The notes: generated by a model not told the origin, from the letters alone. Counted from the stretch's first letter, positions 23,104 through 31,740 are shown. The stretch: 34,884 bases of DNA from an uncultured Eubacteriales bacterium (GCA_934438175.1 CAKSBH010000010.1:1-34884), one strand, 5' to 3'. Numbers and translations: made by a program.

Positions 23104-24098
23104 AATACAGCCGTCAGCTTTGTCAGAATCAGGTACGGGTCAACCGCAGCCGCTCCGCCTTTCATTTCACTGTCCGCACGCATGCAGGCATCCAGCAGTT
23201 TTCCTACCTCTTCGGTTTTGCGGCGGGATGCGGCAGTCAGATATTTTCGCACCAAAAAAGGTTTCAGCCCGCATTTTTCCGCCAGAACATCCGGCAAACA
23301 GCCCTGATCCCGCAACAGGCAGACCTTATACAGATTGCACACCGCCGTAAAGACAGCACCCGCCGTAAAGCCGGGATCGGTACGCAAATCGGCAAGAATG
23401 TCGAGAATCCGCATCGCCTCAGCGGCATTTCCCGCCAGGATCGCATCCGAAAGATCAAACGTCCGTGCCTCATCGGTCAGTGTCGAGATCTCCTCGATGG
23501 CCTGCGGAGTAATCTCACCGGAACAATAAGCGCACAGCTTTTCCAGTTCTCCCGCCAGAGTAAACATATCGGTTCCCACCCGATTCAACAGCGTTTCCGT
23601 TGTCTGCGGGGAAATGGATCCTGAACGCGCCCGTACCTTTTTTATCACCCATGCCGCAAGCGTACGACGGTCCAGTTCATCGGCGCGGACAACCAGCCCG
23701 TATTTTTCGACAAACGCCAGAAATGCTTTGGACGCCTCACTTTTCGTTTCTGCACGGGCAGATGAATCGTAAAAAATCAGGGTGCAGGAATCCGACAAAA
23801 GTTCCGGATCCCTCAGAATGCGCAGAACCGGATCGGAGGAATAAACCGGATCGGTCACCACAACCGTTTTGCGTTCGCACGTCATCGGAAAGGACGTAAT
23901 GCTTTCGCACAGTTCCTGCGCGTCCGCCTCTGCACCGGAAAATTCCACCACATCCGCCGCGGCGTCCCCCTCTCCGAGTGACGCCTTGCGAAGCATGGTA
24001 TAATAATAATATTTCAGATACGGCTCCCTCCCGCAAAGATAATATACCGGGCGGAGCTTCCCCTCTTTCAGATCCTGCTTCAGAATCTCAACACTCAT
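23082..24098 (-). CDS. holA: DNA polymerase III delta subunit
   Basis: 338 residues. The delta subunit is part of the clamp-loader that opens the beta clamp. Seen: the N-terminal P-loop-like region without the Walker A lysine motif (LRPVYYLCGREPYLKYYY), the RILRDPELLSD segment, LVVRADELDRRTLAAWVIKKV and the family C-terminal domain with LTDEARTFDLSDAILAGNAAEAMRIL. It overlaps comEC by four bases (ATGA). The order comEC-holA is common in Clostridia. The usual following rpsT is absent here. Confidence 0.92.
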   Translation of the reverse strand: MSVEILKQDLKEGKLRPVYYLCGREPYLKYYYYTMLRKASLGEGDAAADVVEFSGAEADAQELCESITSFPMTCERKTVVVTDPVYSSDPVLRILRDPELLSDSCTLIFYDSSARAETKSEASKAFLAFVEKYGLVVRADELDRRTLAAWVIKKVRARSGSISPQTTETLLNRVGTDMFTLAGELEKLCAYCSGEITPQAIEEISTLTDEARTFDLSDAILAGNAAEAMRILDILADLRTDPGFTAGAVFTAVCNLYKVCLLRDQGCLPDVLAEKCGLKPFLVRKYLTAASRRKTEEVGKLLDACMRADSEMKGGAAAVDPYLILTKLTAVLCAKKSV

Positions 24099-26407
24099 TT
24101 TTGCGTTTTGACCTCCACTGTTTTTCCGTCGGTAAGCACCTCCACGGTCCCGCTCTGGTCGGTGCGGTAAACCGTTCCGTGAGCAGCAAGCCGTGCCACC
24201 ACGTCCGGGGAAGGATGCTTATAGTTGTTTTTTCCCACAGAGATCACCGAAATCCGCGGATCCACCACCGTAATAAACGCAACAGAGGAGGAATACAACG
24301 AACCGTGATGCGGAACGCCGAGCACGGTTACAGACAAAACAGAAGCGTCATACTCCTTCAACAGACGCTTTTCTGCCGCGGCGGTAAGGTCGCCGGTAAA
24401 CAGGAAGCGGACGTCTCCCGTCTCGGCACGGCACACCAGACTGTTTTCGTTGGGATCCGAGGTGGATTCCTTGAAATGTTTGGTCAGAAACAGAAGCGAA
24501 ACATCTTCAAACTTCCGTGTTTCGTCTGCACGAAGAACCGTAACGACTGCCTGCTCCTCCCGGGCACACACCAATACTTCGTTGTAAACGTCTTCATCCC
24601 CGATGGTATCGGGAATGACGATCTCGGGAATCTCAAACGCCTCACACAGGGCACGAAGCCCGTTGGTATGGTCATCGTGCAGATGCGAAAGCACCACATA
24701 TTCAATCTGCGTCACGCCGGCTTTTTCCAGATATTCCACCATGCGGTCGCCTGCTTTCGCATTGCCGCCGCAATCCAGAATCACGGCACGGCTCCCCTCC
24801 ACCACGGCAGAACCCATCCCCTGTCCGACATTGACATACGCAACGCAGACAATTTCGTTGTTGCGCACAAAGAATGCGGGCAGAATCATGCTGAACACCA
24901 GCAGCACGACCGTGACAAGAACCGGAACGGCAAAGCGGTTGCGCGGTCTGCGGGAAGCGTTGAGAACCAGCCACACCGCCGCACCGGCGACAAGACAGAT
25001 CAGAAGTGCCCAGGGATCAAGCTCCCAGGAAATTTTTCCGAACCATTCCGAAATTTTCAAAAACATCGTAGCCCCCAATCCCGCACCTTGTCCGAAAAAA
25101 TGCGACAGAAATCCCGTCGGAAACAGAAACTGCGTCACCACGCAGAAGATGCCGCTTACAAAAGCCAGGTACACGGCGGGAATACAAAACAGATACGAAA
25201 CCAAACCGGTTACCGGAATCGACCCGAAACAAAGACACGCAAACGGAGCCGAAAACAGCAGACATGACACGGTCATGCACCCGGTATCCAGAACAAATCC
25301 GACAAATCCGCGGGCAAGATATCCGGTACAACGCAGCAAATGCCGCCGAAAGGCGTTGCGAAGCCACGGAAACAACACCAGCAATCCTGCCGTAGCACCG
25401 ACGGAGAGCTGAAACCCGGCATCTCCGATCCAAAGAGGCCGGACAAGAAGAATGAGCAGAACAGCACAGCCGAAACCCAACCGGGAATCGCTGCGGAAAC
25501 CGAAGATTTCCCGTGTCAGGCAACTTCCGGTAACCATCAGAACCGCACGGACAACCGACGGCGTAAAGCCGCAAAGAGCCGCAAACAGAACCAGGATCGA
25601 AACGCTCAGAACCACACGCACCGTCGGATTTCCGATGTAGGACAAAAGAAACATCAGCAGAAATGCAACCATCCCGACATGAAACCCGGACACGGCAAGA
25701 ACGTGGGAAAGCCCGGCTGCACGAACCGAATCGGTCGCCGCATCCGAAAGATCGCTCCGATCTCCGAGCAAAAGCGCTTTGACCACATCACTGCGCTCGC
25801 CCACACAGCGGTTCAGCGCAGAGCTCACCGCACGGCGAAGTCGCAGAAGACCTTCCTCGGGAACCGTCTTCCGCTGTCCGGTCACGGTAGCGGAAACAAC
25901 GTATCCGCTTGCCGCAATTCCCTTTGCCCGCCGGGACAACGCATACGCATTAGAAGATTCAAAAAAGACAACATCCGCCGTTACAACATCAAACGTGCGG
26001 GGTGCGAACCCCGCCGGAAACAAAAGTCGGACTGTTCCGGAAAACGAGCCGTCTTCGGAGGTTGCGGAATAGAAGACATTCCCGTTTGCCGTTTCTTCCC
26101 CATCATCCTCCACACGAAGCCGGAATGTTCCTTCCGCACCGGACAAACGTCGCTCGTTCCGTTCCGCACAGAAAGAAGAAATTCCCCATAAGCCGAGAAA
26201 AACACAGAAAATGACCGCAAGAGCAATTCCGACCCTCCGGGTTTCGGACTGTCGGAAAACACGGCAGAAAAGATAAACAAAAACAGCGAAAAAAAGAAGA
26301 AAAACCGTAATGAGAGCAAGCGGAAGCGAAAACACCTTCAACAAGAGCGTCCCAAGAAAAAGCCCTGAGAATACCGCCGCTCCTCCCCATACGAGCGCCG
26401 TCCTCAC
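24095..26407 (-). CDS. comEC: ComEC/Rec2 DNA uptake channel protein
   Basis: 770 residues. A polytopic membrane protein that carries transforming DNA across the cytoplasmic membrane in competent bacteria. The order is: two helices, an external OB-like part (about 70-180, EGTFRLRVEDDGEETANG), the Competence domain with LLGDRSDLSDAATDSVRAAG and HVLAVSGFHVGMVAF, and a C-terminal metallo-beta-lactamase domain with VNVGQGMGSAVVEGSRAVIL, VVLSHLHDDHTNG and VPHHGS. All metal-ligand motifs look intact. GTG 26407 is preferred (GGGAGAGGGG before it, family N-terminus MRTALVWGG); an in-frame ATG at 26512 lies in the upstream promoter. Promoter at 26454. Whether the cell is competent is not shown, as no other com genes are here. 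Confidence 0.92.
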   Translation of the reverse strand: MRTALVWGGAAVFSGLFLGTLLLKVFSLPLALITVFLLFFAVFVYLFCRVFRQSETRRVGIALAVIFCVFLGLWGISSFCAERNERRLSGAEGTFRLRVEDDGEETANGNVFYSATSEDGSFSGTVRLLFPAGFAPRTFDVVTADVVFFESSNAYALSRRAKGIAASGYVVSATVTGQRKTVPEEGLLRLRRAVSSALNRCVGERSDVVKALLLGDRSDLSDAATDSVRAAGLSHVLAVSGFHVGMVAFLLMFLLSYIGNPTVRVVLSVSILVLFAALCGFTPSVVRAVLMVTGSCLTREIFGFRSDSRLGFGCAVLLILLVRPLWIGDAGFQLSVGATAGLLVLFPWLRNAFRRHLLRCTGYLARGFVGFVLDTGCMTVSCLLFSAPFACLCFGSIPVTGLVSYLFCIPAVYLAFVSGIFCVVTQFLFPTGFLSHFFGQGAGLGATMFLKISEWFGKISWELDPWALLICLVAGAAVWLVLNASRRPRNRFAVPVLVTVVLLVFSMILPAFFVRNNEIVCVAYVNVGQGMGSAVVEGSRAVILDCGGNAKAGDRMVEYLEKAGVTQIEYVVLSHLHDDHTNGLRALCEAFEIPEIVIPDTIGDEDVYNEVLVCAREEQAVVTVLRADETRKFEDVSLLFLTKHFKESTSDPNENSLVCRAETGDVRFLFTGDLTAAAEKRLLKEYDASVLSVTVLGVPHHGSLYSSSVAFITVVDPRISVISVGKNNYKHPSPDVVARLAAHGTVYRTDQSGTVEVLTDGKTVEVKTQK

Positions 26408-26453
26408 GAAGTCCCCTCTCCCTTCGGTTTTTTCCTTCCGAGATTCTGCCTTT

Positions 26454-26482
26454 ATTATATCGAAAAACACCCGGAAAGTCAA
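26454..26482 (-). promoter_or_regulatory. sigma-A promoter for the comEC operon
   Basis: On the minus strand TTGACT (26477-26482), 17 bases, TATAAT (26454-26459), about 47 bases before the GTG start at 26407. Confidence 0.82.
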
Positions 26483-26510
26483 TATCCCCACAAGATCCCG
26501 GACAAGAATC

Positions 26511-26540
26511 ATCCGCCACGGATTCCTGTCCGTGGCGGAT
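26511..26540 (-). terminator. intrinsic terminator after the NYN gene
   Basis: ATCCGCCACGGA and TCCGTGGCGGAT form a perfect 12-base-pair stem with a six-base loop, nine bases after the stop codon of the NYN gene. The T-run is poor (GATTCTTGT). Confidence 0.7.
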
Positions 26541-26548
26541 GGTTTGCT

Positions 26549-27745
26549 TCATTTTTCCGTTGTTTCCGAAACATGCCCGGATGCGGCCTCTGAATCCCGT
26601 TTTACGGGTTTCCGGGTTCCGCGCCGGCGGCGCGGCTTTTTCTGCGCCGAACCCGTCTCCGCTTCCGCTCCGGGAACCGGTGCTTCCGCTTCCGGAAGAT
26701 TCCCGGCAACGGGCTTTGCAGGGACTGAACGACGTTTCTTCGGCGTTTCCGCTGTCACAGCCGGTGAGGGAAGTTCTGTCACCTCTTCGGTTTCTGTCTG
26801 CGGAGTCGTCGGTTTTTTCGGTTTCTGCGTCTTCGTTGCCGGTTTTCCTGCAGTCTTCTGCGACGGCGTCTCCGCTTTTTGCTCCGGCGTCTTCTGCTTT
26901 GCAGCAGATTTTTGCTGCGATGGCTGTTTTTTCGGTTGCGGGGCACGTTGTGTGCGACCGGGCATCCGGGCACCACGCTCAGGAATCCACAATCCGTCAC
27001 GCACAACCGAATGCCATTCGGCAGATACAGCGGTTACGGTTTTCCCTTCCCGGTTTTCCTGACTTCTCGTCACATAACCGCTCTCTGCCAGCCATTGCAA
27101 AGCGCCGCGGATCTCATCCAGCGGCTTTCCCGTACTGCGGCTGACGTCATCAATCGTGCCGAGGAAGGTGGGGGCATAGAGGTCGGACGCATGATTGTTG
27201 AGATAAGTAAAAATTGCCTGACAGTAGGGCTTATACTTGTCATAATCGTTCGGATATTCAATGCACCAGTTCGCCGTCAGCCGCAATTGCGAGCTCAATG
27301 CGCCGCGAACCGCATAAATTCCGACCTGTTTCTTGCAAATGTTCTTCAGAAACGACACCACAGAATAAAAATGTCCGTCCCCGGTAAAGATGACAAAAAT
27401 GTCCACATCACGCAGATGCGACATTGCCTGCTGGTAAATATGGTCCAGCATAATGAAATCGGTAAAATCCTTCTGGACCCTGGCAGACATATTGCCCGTC
27501 TCGATGATCTTATTGGTAAACCCCCGGATTTTGGGAATCTCTTCACGCAGATTTCCCTTGGAAAAATCCGCAAAAAAGTAAATATCCTGCACATTCATGG
27601 TCTTGGACATATCCTCGACCCAGCCGCGGATATCCGGCTTGATGTGGTACATCTTGTCCATGGAAATGTACCAATGCTCATAATCCACAAACGCAACGGC
27701 CCGTGGGAGCCGGCGCAGAGGATCTTTTCTTGAAAACAGTCCGAT
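26549..27745 (-). CDS. NYN-domain nuclease-like protein with disordered basic tail, ATC start
   Basis: 398 residues from a proposed ATC start. NYN domain (PIN-like RNase fold, LabA/DUF88 group), about 14-160: first acidic strand AVAFVDYEHWYIS, the DFTDFIMLDHIYQQA segment and VIFTGDGHFYSVV. A winged-helix part follows (about 185-240, SRSTGKPLDEIRGALQWLAE). The last 140 residues are low-complexity, K/P/Q/T-rich and end in an Arg cluster (KPRRRRGTRK), likely RNA-binding. No ATG, GTG or TTG lies between the AAAGGAGG (27752-27759) and the fold; the in-frame codon at the right distance is ATC 27745, giving I-GLFSRKDPLRRLPRAVAFVDY, as in homologs that start with Met. GTG 27688 is in frame but would remove the first core strand. 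Confidence 0.82.
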   Translation of the reverse strand: MGLFSRKDPLRRLPRAVAFVDYEHWYISMDKMYHIKPDIRGWVEDMSKTMNVQDIYFFADFSKGNLREEIPKIRGFTNKIIETGNMSARVQKDFTDFIMLDHIYQQAMSHLRDVDIFVIFTGDGHFYSVVSFLKNICKKQVGIYAVRGALSSQLRLTANWCIEYPNDYDKYKPYCQAIFTYLNNHASDLYAPTFLGTIDDVSRSTGKPLDEIRGALQWLAESGYVTRSQENREGKTVTAVSAEWHSVVRDGLWIPERGARMPGRTQRAPQPKKQPSQQKSAAKQKTPEQKAETPSQKTAGKPATKTQKPKKPTTPQTETEEVTELPSPAVTAETPKKRRSVPAKPVAGNLPEAEAPVPGAEAETGSAQKKPRRRRGTRKPVKRDSEAASGHVSETTEK

Positions 27746-27763
27746 ATTCCTTTCCTCCTTTCT

Positions 27764-28378
27764 TCATTTTTTTATTCCAAGCGCCTCTTTGGCAAGGCGA
27801 TCGGCTTCTTCGTTGTGTTCCACACCGGTGTGCGCACGCACTTTGTGAAACGTAAGATTCATCCGGGTACGAAACGGCTCCAGATAGGCAAGATACCGTT
27901 TGGCAACATCACTGGATGCCTTCCATTCTCCGGTATACCAGGCAGCAATCCCGGAATAATCGTGATAGATCCGCACCGTCCGGTACCCATGTGCTGCCGC
28001 CCAACGGACAGCAGCCATCGTGCCCAGCAGTTCTCCGGCAACATTGCGTGCCGTTGCCGCAGAAGGATCGTCTCCGCTTCCGTTCAGAAAAACGGTTCCG
28101 TCCGTTGCCGTACGCAGAACACATCCATAGCCGTAACGACCGGTTCCGGCATCAAAACTTCCGTCCACGTATGCCTCAACCTCTCCGGCAGGAAGAGTGT
28201 CCGGCACAGGAGAAGACAATGCGTCCTCTCCCGCCAGATATGCTTCCGCCTCTTTCCGCGAACGGAACGAACGATATTCCGCACCCGGAACGCCCTGCAC
28301 GCTTTCGCGGCAGGCATCCCACTCGGTAAACAGTCCGGTTACCTTGCCGTGCCGGACTGCATAAATCTTCTTCGGCAC
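27764..28378 (-). CDS. rnhA: ribonuclease H with N-terminal viroplasmin domain
   Basis: 204 residues. It cuts the RNA strand of RNA-DNA hybrids. The first 50 residues are the caulimovirus viroplasmin-like hybrid-binding domain (IYAVRHGKVTGLFTEWDAC, then EYRSFRSRKEAEAYL), and the rest is the type 1 RNase H fold with all four catalytic acids: Asp in AYVDGSFD, Glu in NVAGELLGTMAA, Asp in IYHDYSG and Asp in HNEEADRLAKEA. The start is GTG 28378, directly after the stop codon of the oxidoreductase gene (zero bases between), with GAGGTG ten bases upstream inside that gene's end. The NYN gene follows 18 bases after its stop. Confidence 0.93.
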   Translation of the reverse strand: MPKKIYAVRHGKVTGLFTEWDACRESVQGVPGAEYRSFRSRKEAEAYLAGEDALSSPVPDTLPAGEVEAYVDGSFDAGTGRYGYGCVLRTATDGTVFLNGSGDDPSAATARNVAGELLGTMAAVRWAAAHGYRTVRIYHDYSGIAAWYTGEWKASSDVAKRYLAYLEPFRTRMNLTFHKVRAHTGVEHNEEADRLAKEALGIKK

Positions 28379-29449
28379 TTACAGCCGCACCTCGGCACCG
28401 GTCCGGGCAGACTCGTACATCGCATTGAGAATCTTGATCATATTGACGCCCTGTTCCGGAACGAAATCCGGGGTGGCGCCGTCACGAATGACATGATAGA
28501 AATGTTCCAGATTTCTCCAGTGACCGTTCACGTTTACAATCTTCGGCGAAACATCATACAGACGTCCCGTTTCGTCTTCGGAATAAACCTCCACCGTCGT
28601 TCCGTCACGCCAGGTACATCCCGCCTTGGTTCCGCGCAGTTCGACAAAACGCTTTTCCTCCTTGACGTTGGATGCCCAGGAGAATTCAATCTGCAGACAG
28701 GCGCCGTTATCGAAGCGGATAAAGCCCATTGCAAGGTCTTCCACGTCAAAAATCCCGTCGGCTTTCGCTTCGCCGAAAGTGGCGTTGATGGAATCGGCAC
28801 CTGCCTTGTTGTCGGCAAACTTCATGAAGGTGCAGCCGCTGACCGCCACAGGACGGGGATTGCCCATCAGCCAAATGGAAAGGTCAATCATGTGCACGCC
28901 GAGGTCGATCAGCGGACCGCCTCCGGATTGCTCCTTTGTGGTGAACCAGCCGCCTTTTCCGGGGATTCCGCGACGTCTTTGCCAGCCGCAGCGCCCGGCA
29001 TAGATCTCGCCGAATTCGCCCTTGCGAATCAGATTTTTCAGATAAACCGAACCGTCATAATACCGGTTGTTGCGCATGACCATCAGCGTTTTTCCGTTTT
29101 TCTCGGAAGCCGCTTTCATATCCAGAGCATTCTGCACGGAAATGCAGTCCGGTTTTTCGCAGAAAACATGTTTACCGGCGTTCAGAGCATCAATGGCAAT
29201 GATGTGGTGCATATAGTTCGGCGTGGCAATATCCACCGCCTCCACATCCTCCATGGCAAGGACCTCATGATAATCCGCCACAACCTTGCAGTCAAAACCA
29301 AGGCGGGCTTTTGAGGATTCTGCCTTTTCCGGCTTGATATCGCACAGAGCCACAACCTCAAACAGATCTTTCAGATACCCGGCATAGCCATCCAGGTGAC
29401 CGTTTCCCATACCGCCGCATCCGATCATTGCAACTTTGATTTTACGCAT
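28379..29449 (-). CDS. Gfo/Idh/MocA-family oxidoreductase
   Basis: 356 residues. NAD(P)-dependent dehydrogenase acting on sugar or inositol-type substrates. The N-terminal Rossmann fold has KVAMIGCGGMGNGHLDGY and DVEAVDIATPNYMHHIIAIDALN; the EKP motif (HVFCEKPDCISV) and the catalytic-side GGGPLIDLGVHMIDL with the conserved H are present. The C-terminal domain is a beta-sheet typical of the family. The substrate cannot be named. Start ATG 29449 with GGAGG before it; promoter at 29493. It leads the operon with rnhA and the NYN gene, an odd mix of metabolism and RNA processing. Confidence 0.9.
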   Translation of the reverse strand: MRKIKVAMIGCGGMGNGHLDGYAGYLKDLFEVVALCDIKPEKAESSKARLGFDCKVVADYHEVLAMEDVEAVDIATPNYMHHIIAIDALNAGKHVFCEKPDCISVQNALDMKAASEKNGKTLMVMRNNRYYDGSVYLKNLIRKGEFGEIYAGRCGWQRRRGIPGKGGWFTTKEQSGGGPLIDLGVHMIDLSIWLMGNPRPVAVSGCTFMKFADNKAGADSINATFGEAKADGIFDVEDLAMGFIRFDNGACLQIEFSWASNVKEEKRFVELRGTKAGCTWRDGTTVEVYSEDETGRLYDVSPKIVNVNGHWRNLEHFYHVIRDGATPDFVPEQGVNMIKILNAMYESARTGAEVRL

Positions 29450-29492
29450 CAAGAAAAACCTCCAGTTAATTCTTTGATTTTGTTTTGGTTCT

Positions 29493-29521
29493 ATTATAAC
29501 ATGGTAAAAAAGAAAAATCAA
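29493..29521 (-). promoter_or_regulatory. sigma-A promoter for the oxidoreductase-rnhA-NYN operon
   Basis: On the minus strand TTGATT (29516-29521), 17 bases, TATAAT (29493-29498), about 44 bases before the start at 29449. The -35 element lies within the T-rich end of the upstream terminator. Confidence 0.82.
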
Positions 29522-29526
29522 GAGGC

Positions 29527-29563
29527 AAAACGGGAGCGGTTCACGTCCGCTCCCGTTTTTTTG
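29527..29563 (-). terminator. intrinsic terminator after the trigger-factor-like gene
   Basis: AACGGGAGCGG and CCGCTCCCGTT form a stem of at least ten base pairs with T-runs on both sides, just after the stop codon at 29574. Confidence 0.82.
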
Positions 29564-29573
29564 AGAGGTCTTT

Positions 29574-30677
29574 TTACGAATTGGTTACGGTTTTCTGTAT
29601 CCAATCCTGTGTATAATCAAACCGGAACTGGTACAACAGGTACTCTTTTCCCAACGAATTTTCCAGATCTTCCGCCGTTACCGTCTGCGCATAAGCAGAG
29701 GAATAGGATTCCGCCGTTTCCTTCAGCCGGCTTTCGTAGTAATCGTCCGGAACCACCAGATTCTCACGCTCTGCAATTGCCAGCAAAAGCAACTCTGTGC
29801 GGACCTGGTTCCGGCAATACCCCTCCGGTGTCGTACCGACCGAGCGGCGGAAATATTCTTCCCAGGTATAATCCGTTTTACGGTAAGCGTTGAACGCCTC
29901 CGCATAAGCCGTATAGGTGGTGCGGAGATTTTCGTAATACTGGTTGTAGATGTCTTCGGGAAGCGTCAGCTTCACACACTTTTCCGCAATATGATCCAGT
30001 GCCGCCTTCTGCAAAGCCGAAAGGTACTGATTTTCCAGGGCACTCTCATACTGCTCGCGCAATGCGTTCACATACTCTTCCTCGGAATCGTAGCCCATCT
30101 CCTTCGCAACCTCGCTGTCCGAAGGAATAACAGCCGTCCGGATGTCTTTGATTGCAAGATCAAACCGGACCTCTTTTCCGTTCAGATATGCCATTTCGCC
30201 GGACTGATAATCTTCCGGAAACCGGAGATTCAGCGAAAACGTATCGTTCACCCGATGCCCGATCATCCCGTCCGAAAACCCGTCAATCAGAGCGGTGTAT
30301 CCCACCACGATCTCTGCGTCCGTTGCGGAAGCATCCTCCAGCTCCTGCCCATCCACATATCCTTTGAAATCCACCGTGACGGAATCTCCCACCCGGATAT
30401 CCTCATGATCGGCTTCTTCCACCGTTGCAACGGAAGCGGCATAATTCTTCAGACGCTCCTCCAGCATTTCTTCCGTCAGTTCTTTCTTTTCCACGCTCAC
30501 CGAAAAATCCCGGTATTCTCCCAGAATGACATAATCGGAAAGATTCAGATCCCGATACGGATTGACCTCCCGCTTTTCTCCGGAAGGATCGTTGCTGTTC
30601 TGTTGGGAATTGCAGCCGCAGAAAATTCCGGCCACCAGCAAAATACAACCAAAAATCGCCGCAAAACGCTTTCGCAT
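29574..30677 (-). CDS. FKBP/trigger-factor-like lipoprotein
   Basis: 367 residues. The N-terminus MRKRFAAIFGCILLVAGIFCGC is a lipoprotein signal with the lipobox ending at Cys22. A short charged domain is followed by a complete FKBP-type prolyl isomerase domain (about 105-190, VGDSVTVDFKGYVDGQELED then YTALIDGFSDGMIGHRVNDTF) and a helical C-terminal part (about 195-360, KEMGYDSEEEYVNALREQYE) like that of trigger factor. The ribosome-binding signature of true trigger factor is not seen. So this looks like an external folding helper for secreted proteins, made from trigger-factor parts. Start ATG 30677 has AAGGAG about 12 bases upstream, a long spacing; the frame continues upstream without a better start. 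Confidence 0.85.
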   Translation of the reverse strand: MRKRFAAIFGCILLVAGIFCGCNSQQNSNDPSGEKREVNPYRDLNLSDYVILGEYRDFSVSVEKKELTEEMLEERLKNYAASVATVEEADHEDIRVGDSVTVDFKGYVDGQELEDASATDAEIVVGYTALIDGFSDGMIGHRVNDTFSLNLRFPEDYQSGEMAYLNGKEVRFDLAIKDIRTAVIPSDSEVAKEMGYDSEEEYVNALREQYESALENQYLSALQKAALDHIAEKCVKLTLPEDIYNQYYENLRTTYTAYAEAFNAYRKTDYTWEEYFRRSVGTTPEGYCRNQVRTELLLLAIAERENLVVPDDYYESRLKETAESYSSAYAQTVTAEDLENSLGKEYLLYQFRFDYTQDWIQKTVTNS

Positions 30678-30785
30678 AAAAGCAAAGAACTCCTTTTTCA
30701 ACCTTGACTTCCTGTTCAGTATACGATGAAAATTTGTCAGAATACGGAACAGAACCGTACGATCTTGAAATTTTCCGGCTTCGGA

Positions 30786-30814
30786 TAAAAAAATCCGCCC
30801 GGAATCCCGGGCGG
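30786..30814 (-). terminator. intrinsic terminator of the amino-acid ABC operon
   Basis: On the minus strand CCGCCCGG-GATT-CCGGGCGG followed by ATTTTTTT, six bases after the stop codon of the ATPase gene. Confidence 0.88.
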
Positions 30815-30819
30815 GAAGA

Positions 30820-31740
30820 TCAAAGAACCTTGCTGAGAAACTCCTTGGTACGCGCGTTTTTCGGCGAGCCGAAAATCTCCTCCGGCGTGCCTTCTTCCAG
30901 CACAATGCCGCCGTCCATAAACAGCACACGGTCAGCCAGTTCCCGGGCAAATCCCATCTCGTGCGTCACCACGACCATCGTCATGCCGGCAGAGGCAAGT
31001 TCCCGGATCAGATCCAGCACTTCGCCCACCATTTCGGGATCAAGCGCCGAGGTCGGTTCATCAAACAGCATCACCTGCGGATCCATTGCCAAAGCCCTGG
31101 TAATGGCAATCCGCTGTTTCTGCCCGCCGGACAAGGTTGCGGGATATGCCGATGCCTTGTCCTGCAGCCCGATACGGCGCAGAAGTTCCATCGCTTTTGC
31201 CTCCGCCTCTTCCCGGGTCTTCCGCTTCAGCTGCACCGGAGCAAGCGTCATATTCTGCAACACCGTAAGATTGTTGAACAGATTGAAGTGCTGAAATACC
31301 ATGCCCATCTTCTGACGGGCAAGGTTGATGTCCACGCGGTTTTCCGCCTCAATCTTCTTCATCAGCGCCCGGTATTCTTTTCCCTCATACGGCTTGAGAA
31401 GATCGTTCTTTTTGATGTTGCGGATGATTTGTCCGTCCGTTTCCGCATCGTCTTTCATTCCGTCTGCCAGAAGGACTTTCTTCAGAGAGGCATAGGTGTG
31501 GGAAGAACGGATTACATCAAAATGCAGATACGGATCGGGATTTGTCAGAAGTTGTCCGTCCATCCAGACCTCTCCGTACGTCGGCTGTTCCAGAAGATTC
31601 ATGCACCGGAGCAGCGTACTTTTGCCGCTTCCCGAAGAACCGATGATGACAACCTTTTCACCCTTTGTCACCTCACAGGAAACTCCTTTGAGGACCTGCA
31701 GTTTTCCGAAATTCTTATAGATGTTTCTAACGCTGATCAC
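30820..31740 (-). CDS. amino-acid ABC transporter ATPase with an extra segment
   Basis: 306 residues; the GlnQ-type family is usually about 240-255. Walker A IGSSGSGKST, Q-loop VFQHFNLF, signature LSGGQKQR, Walker B VMLFDEPTSALDPE and the H-switch VVTHEMGF are all intact, so it should hydrolyse ATP. Between GEVWMDGQLLTNPD (about 66) and INLARQKMGMVFQ (about 138) lies an extra piece of about 60 residues, rich in Lys/Asp/Glu with helical look (DVIRSSHTYASLKKVLLADG and LLKPYEGKEYRALMKKIEAE). In normal members only a short loop joins these two. It is the last gene of the transporter operon and overlaps the permease by 14 bases. Confidence 0.93.
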   Translation of the reverse strand: MISVRNIYKNFGKLQVLKGVSCEVTKGEKVVIIGSSGSGKSTLLRCMNLLEQPTYGEVWMDGQLLTNPDPYLHFDVIRSSHTYASLKKVLLADGMKDDAETDGQIIRNIKKNDLLKPYEGKEYRALMKKIEAENRVDINLARQKMGMVFQHFNLFNNLTVLQNMTLAPVQLKRKTREEAEAKAMELLRRIGLQDKASAYPATLSGGQKQRIAITRALAMDPQVMLFDEPTSALDPEMVGEVLDLIRELASAGMTMVVVTHEMGFARELADRVLFMDGGIVLEEGTPEEIFGSPKNARTKEFLSKVL

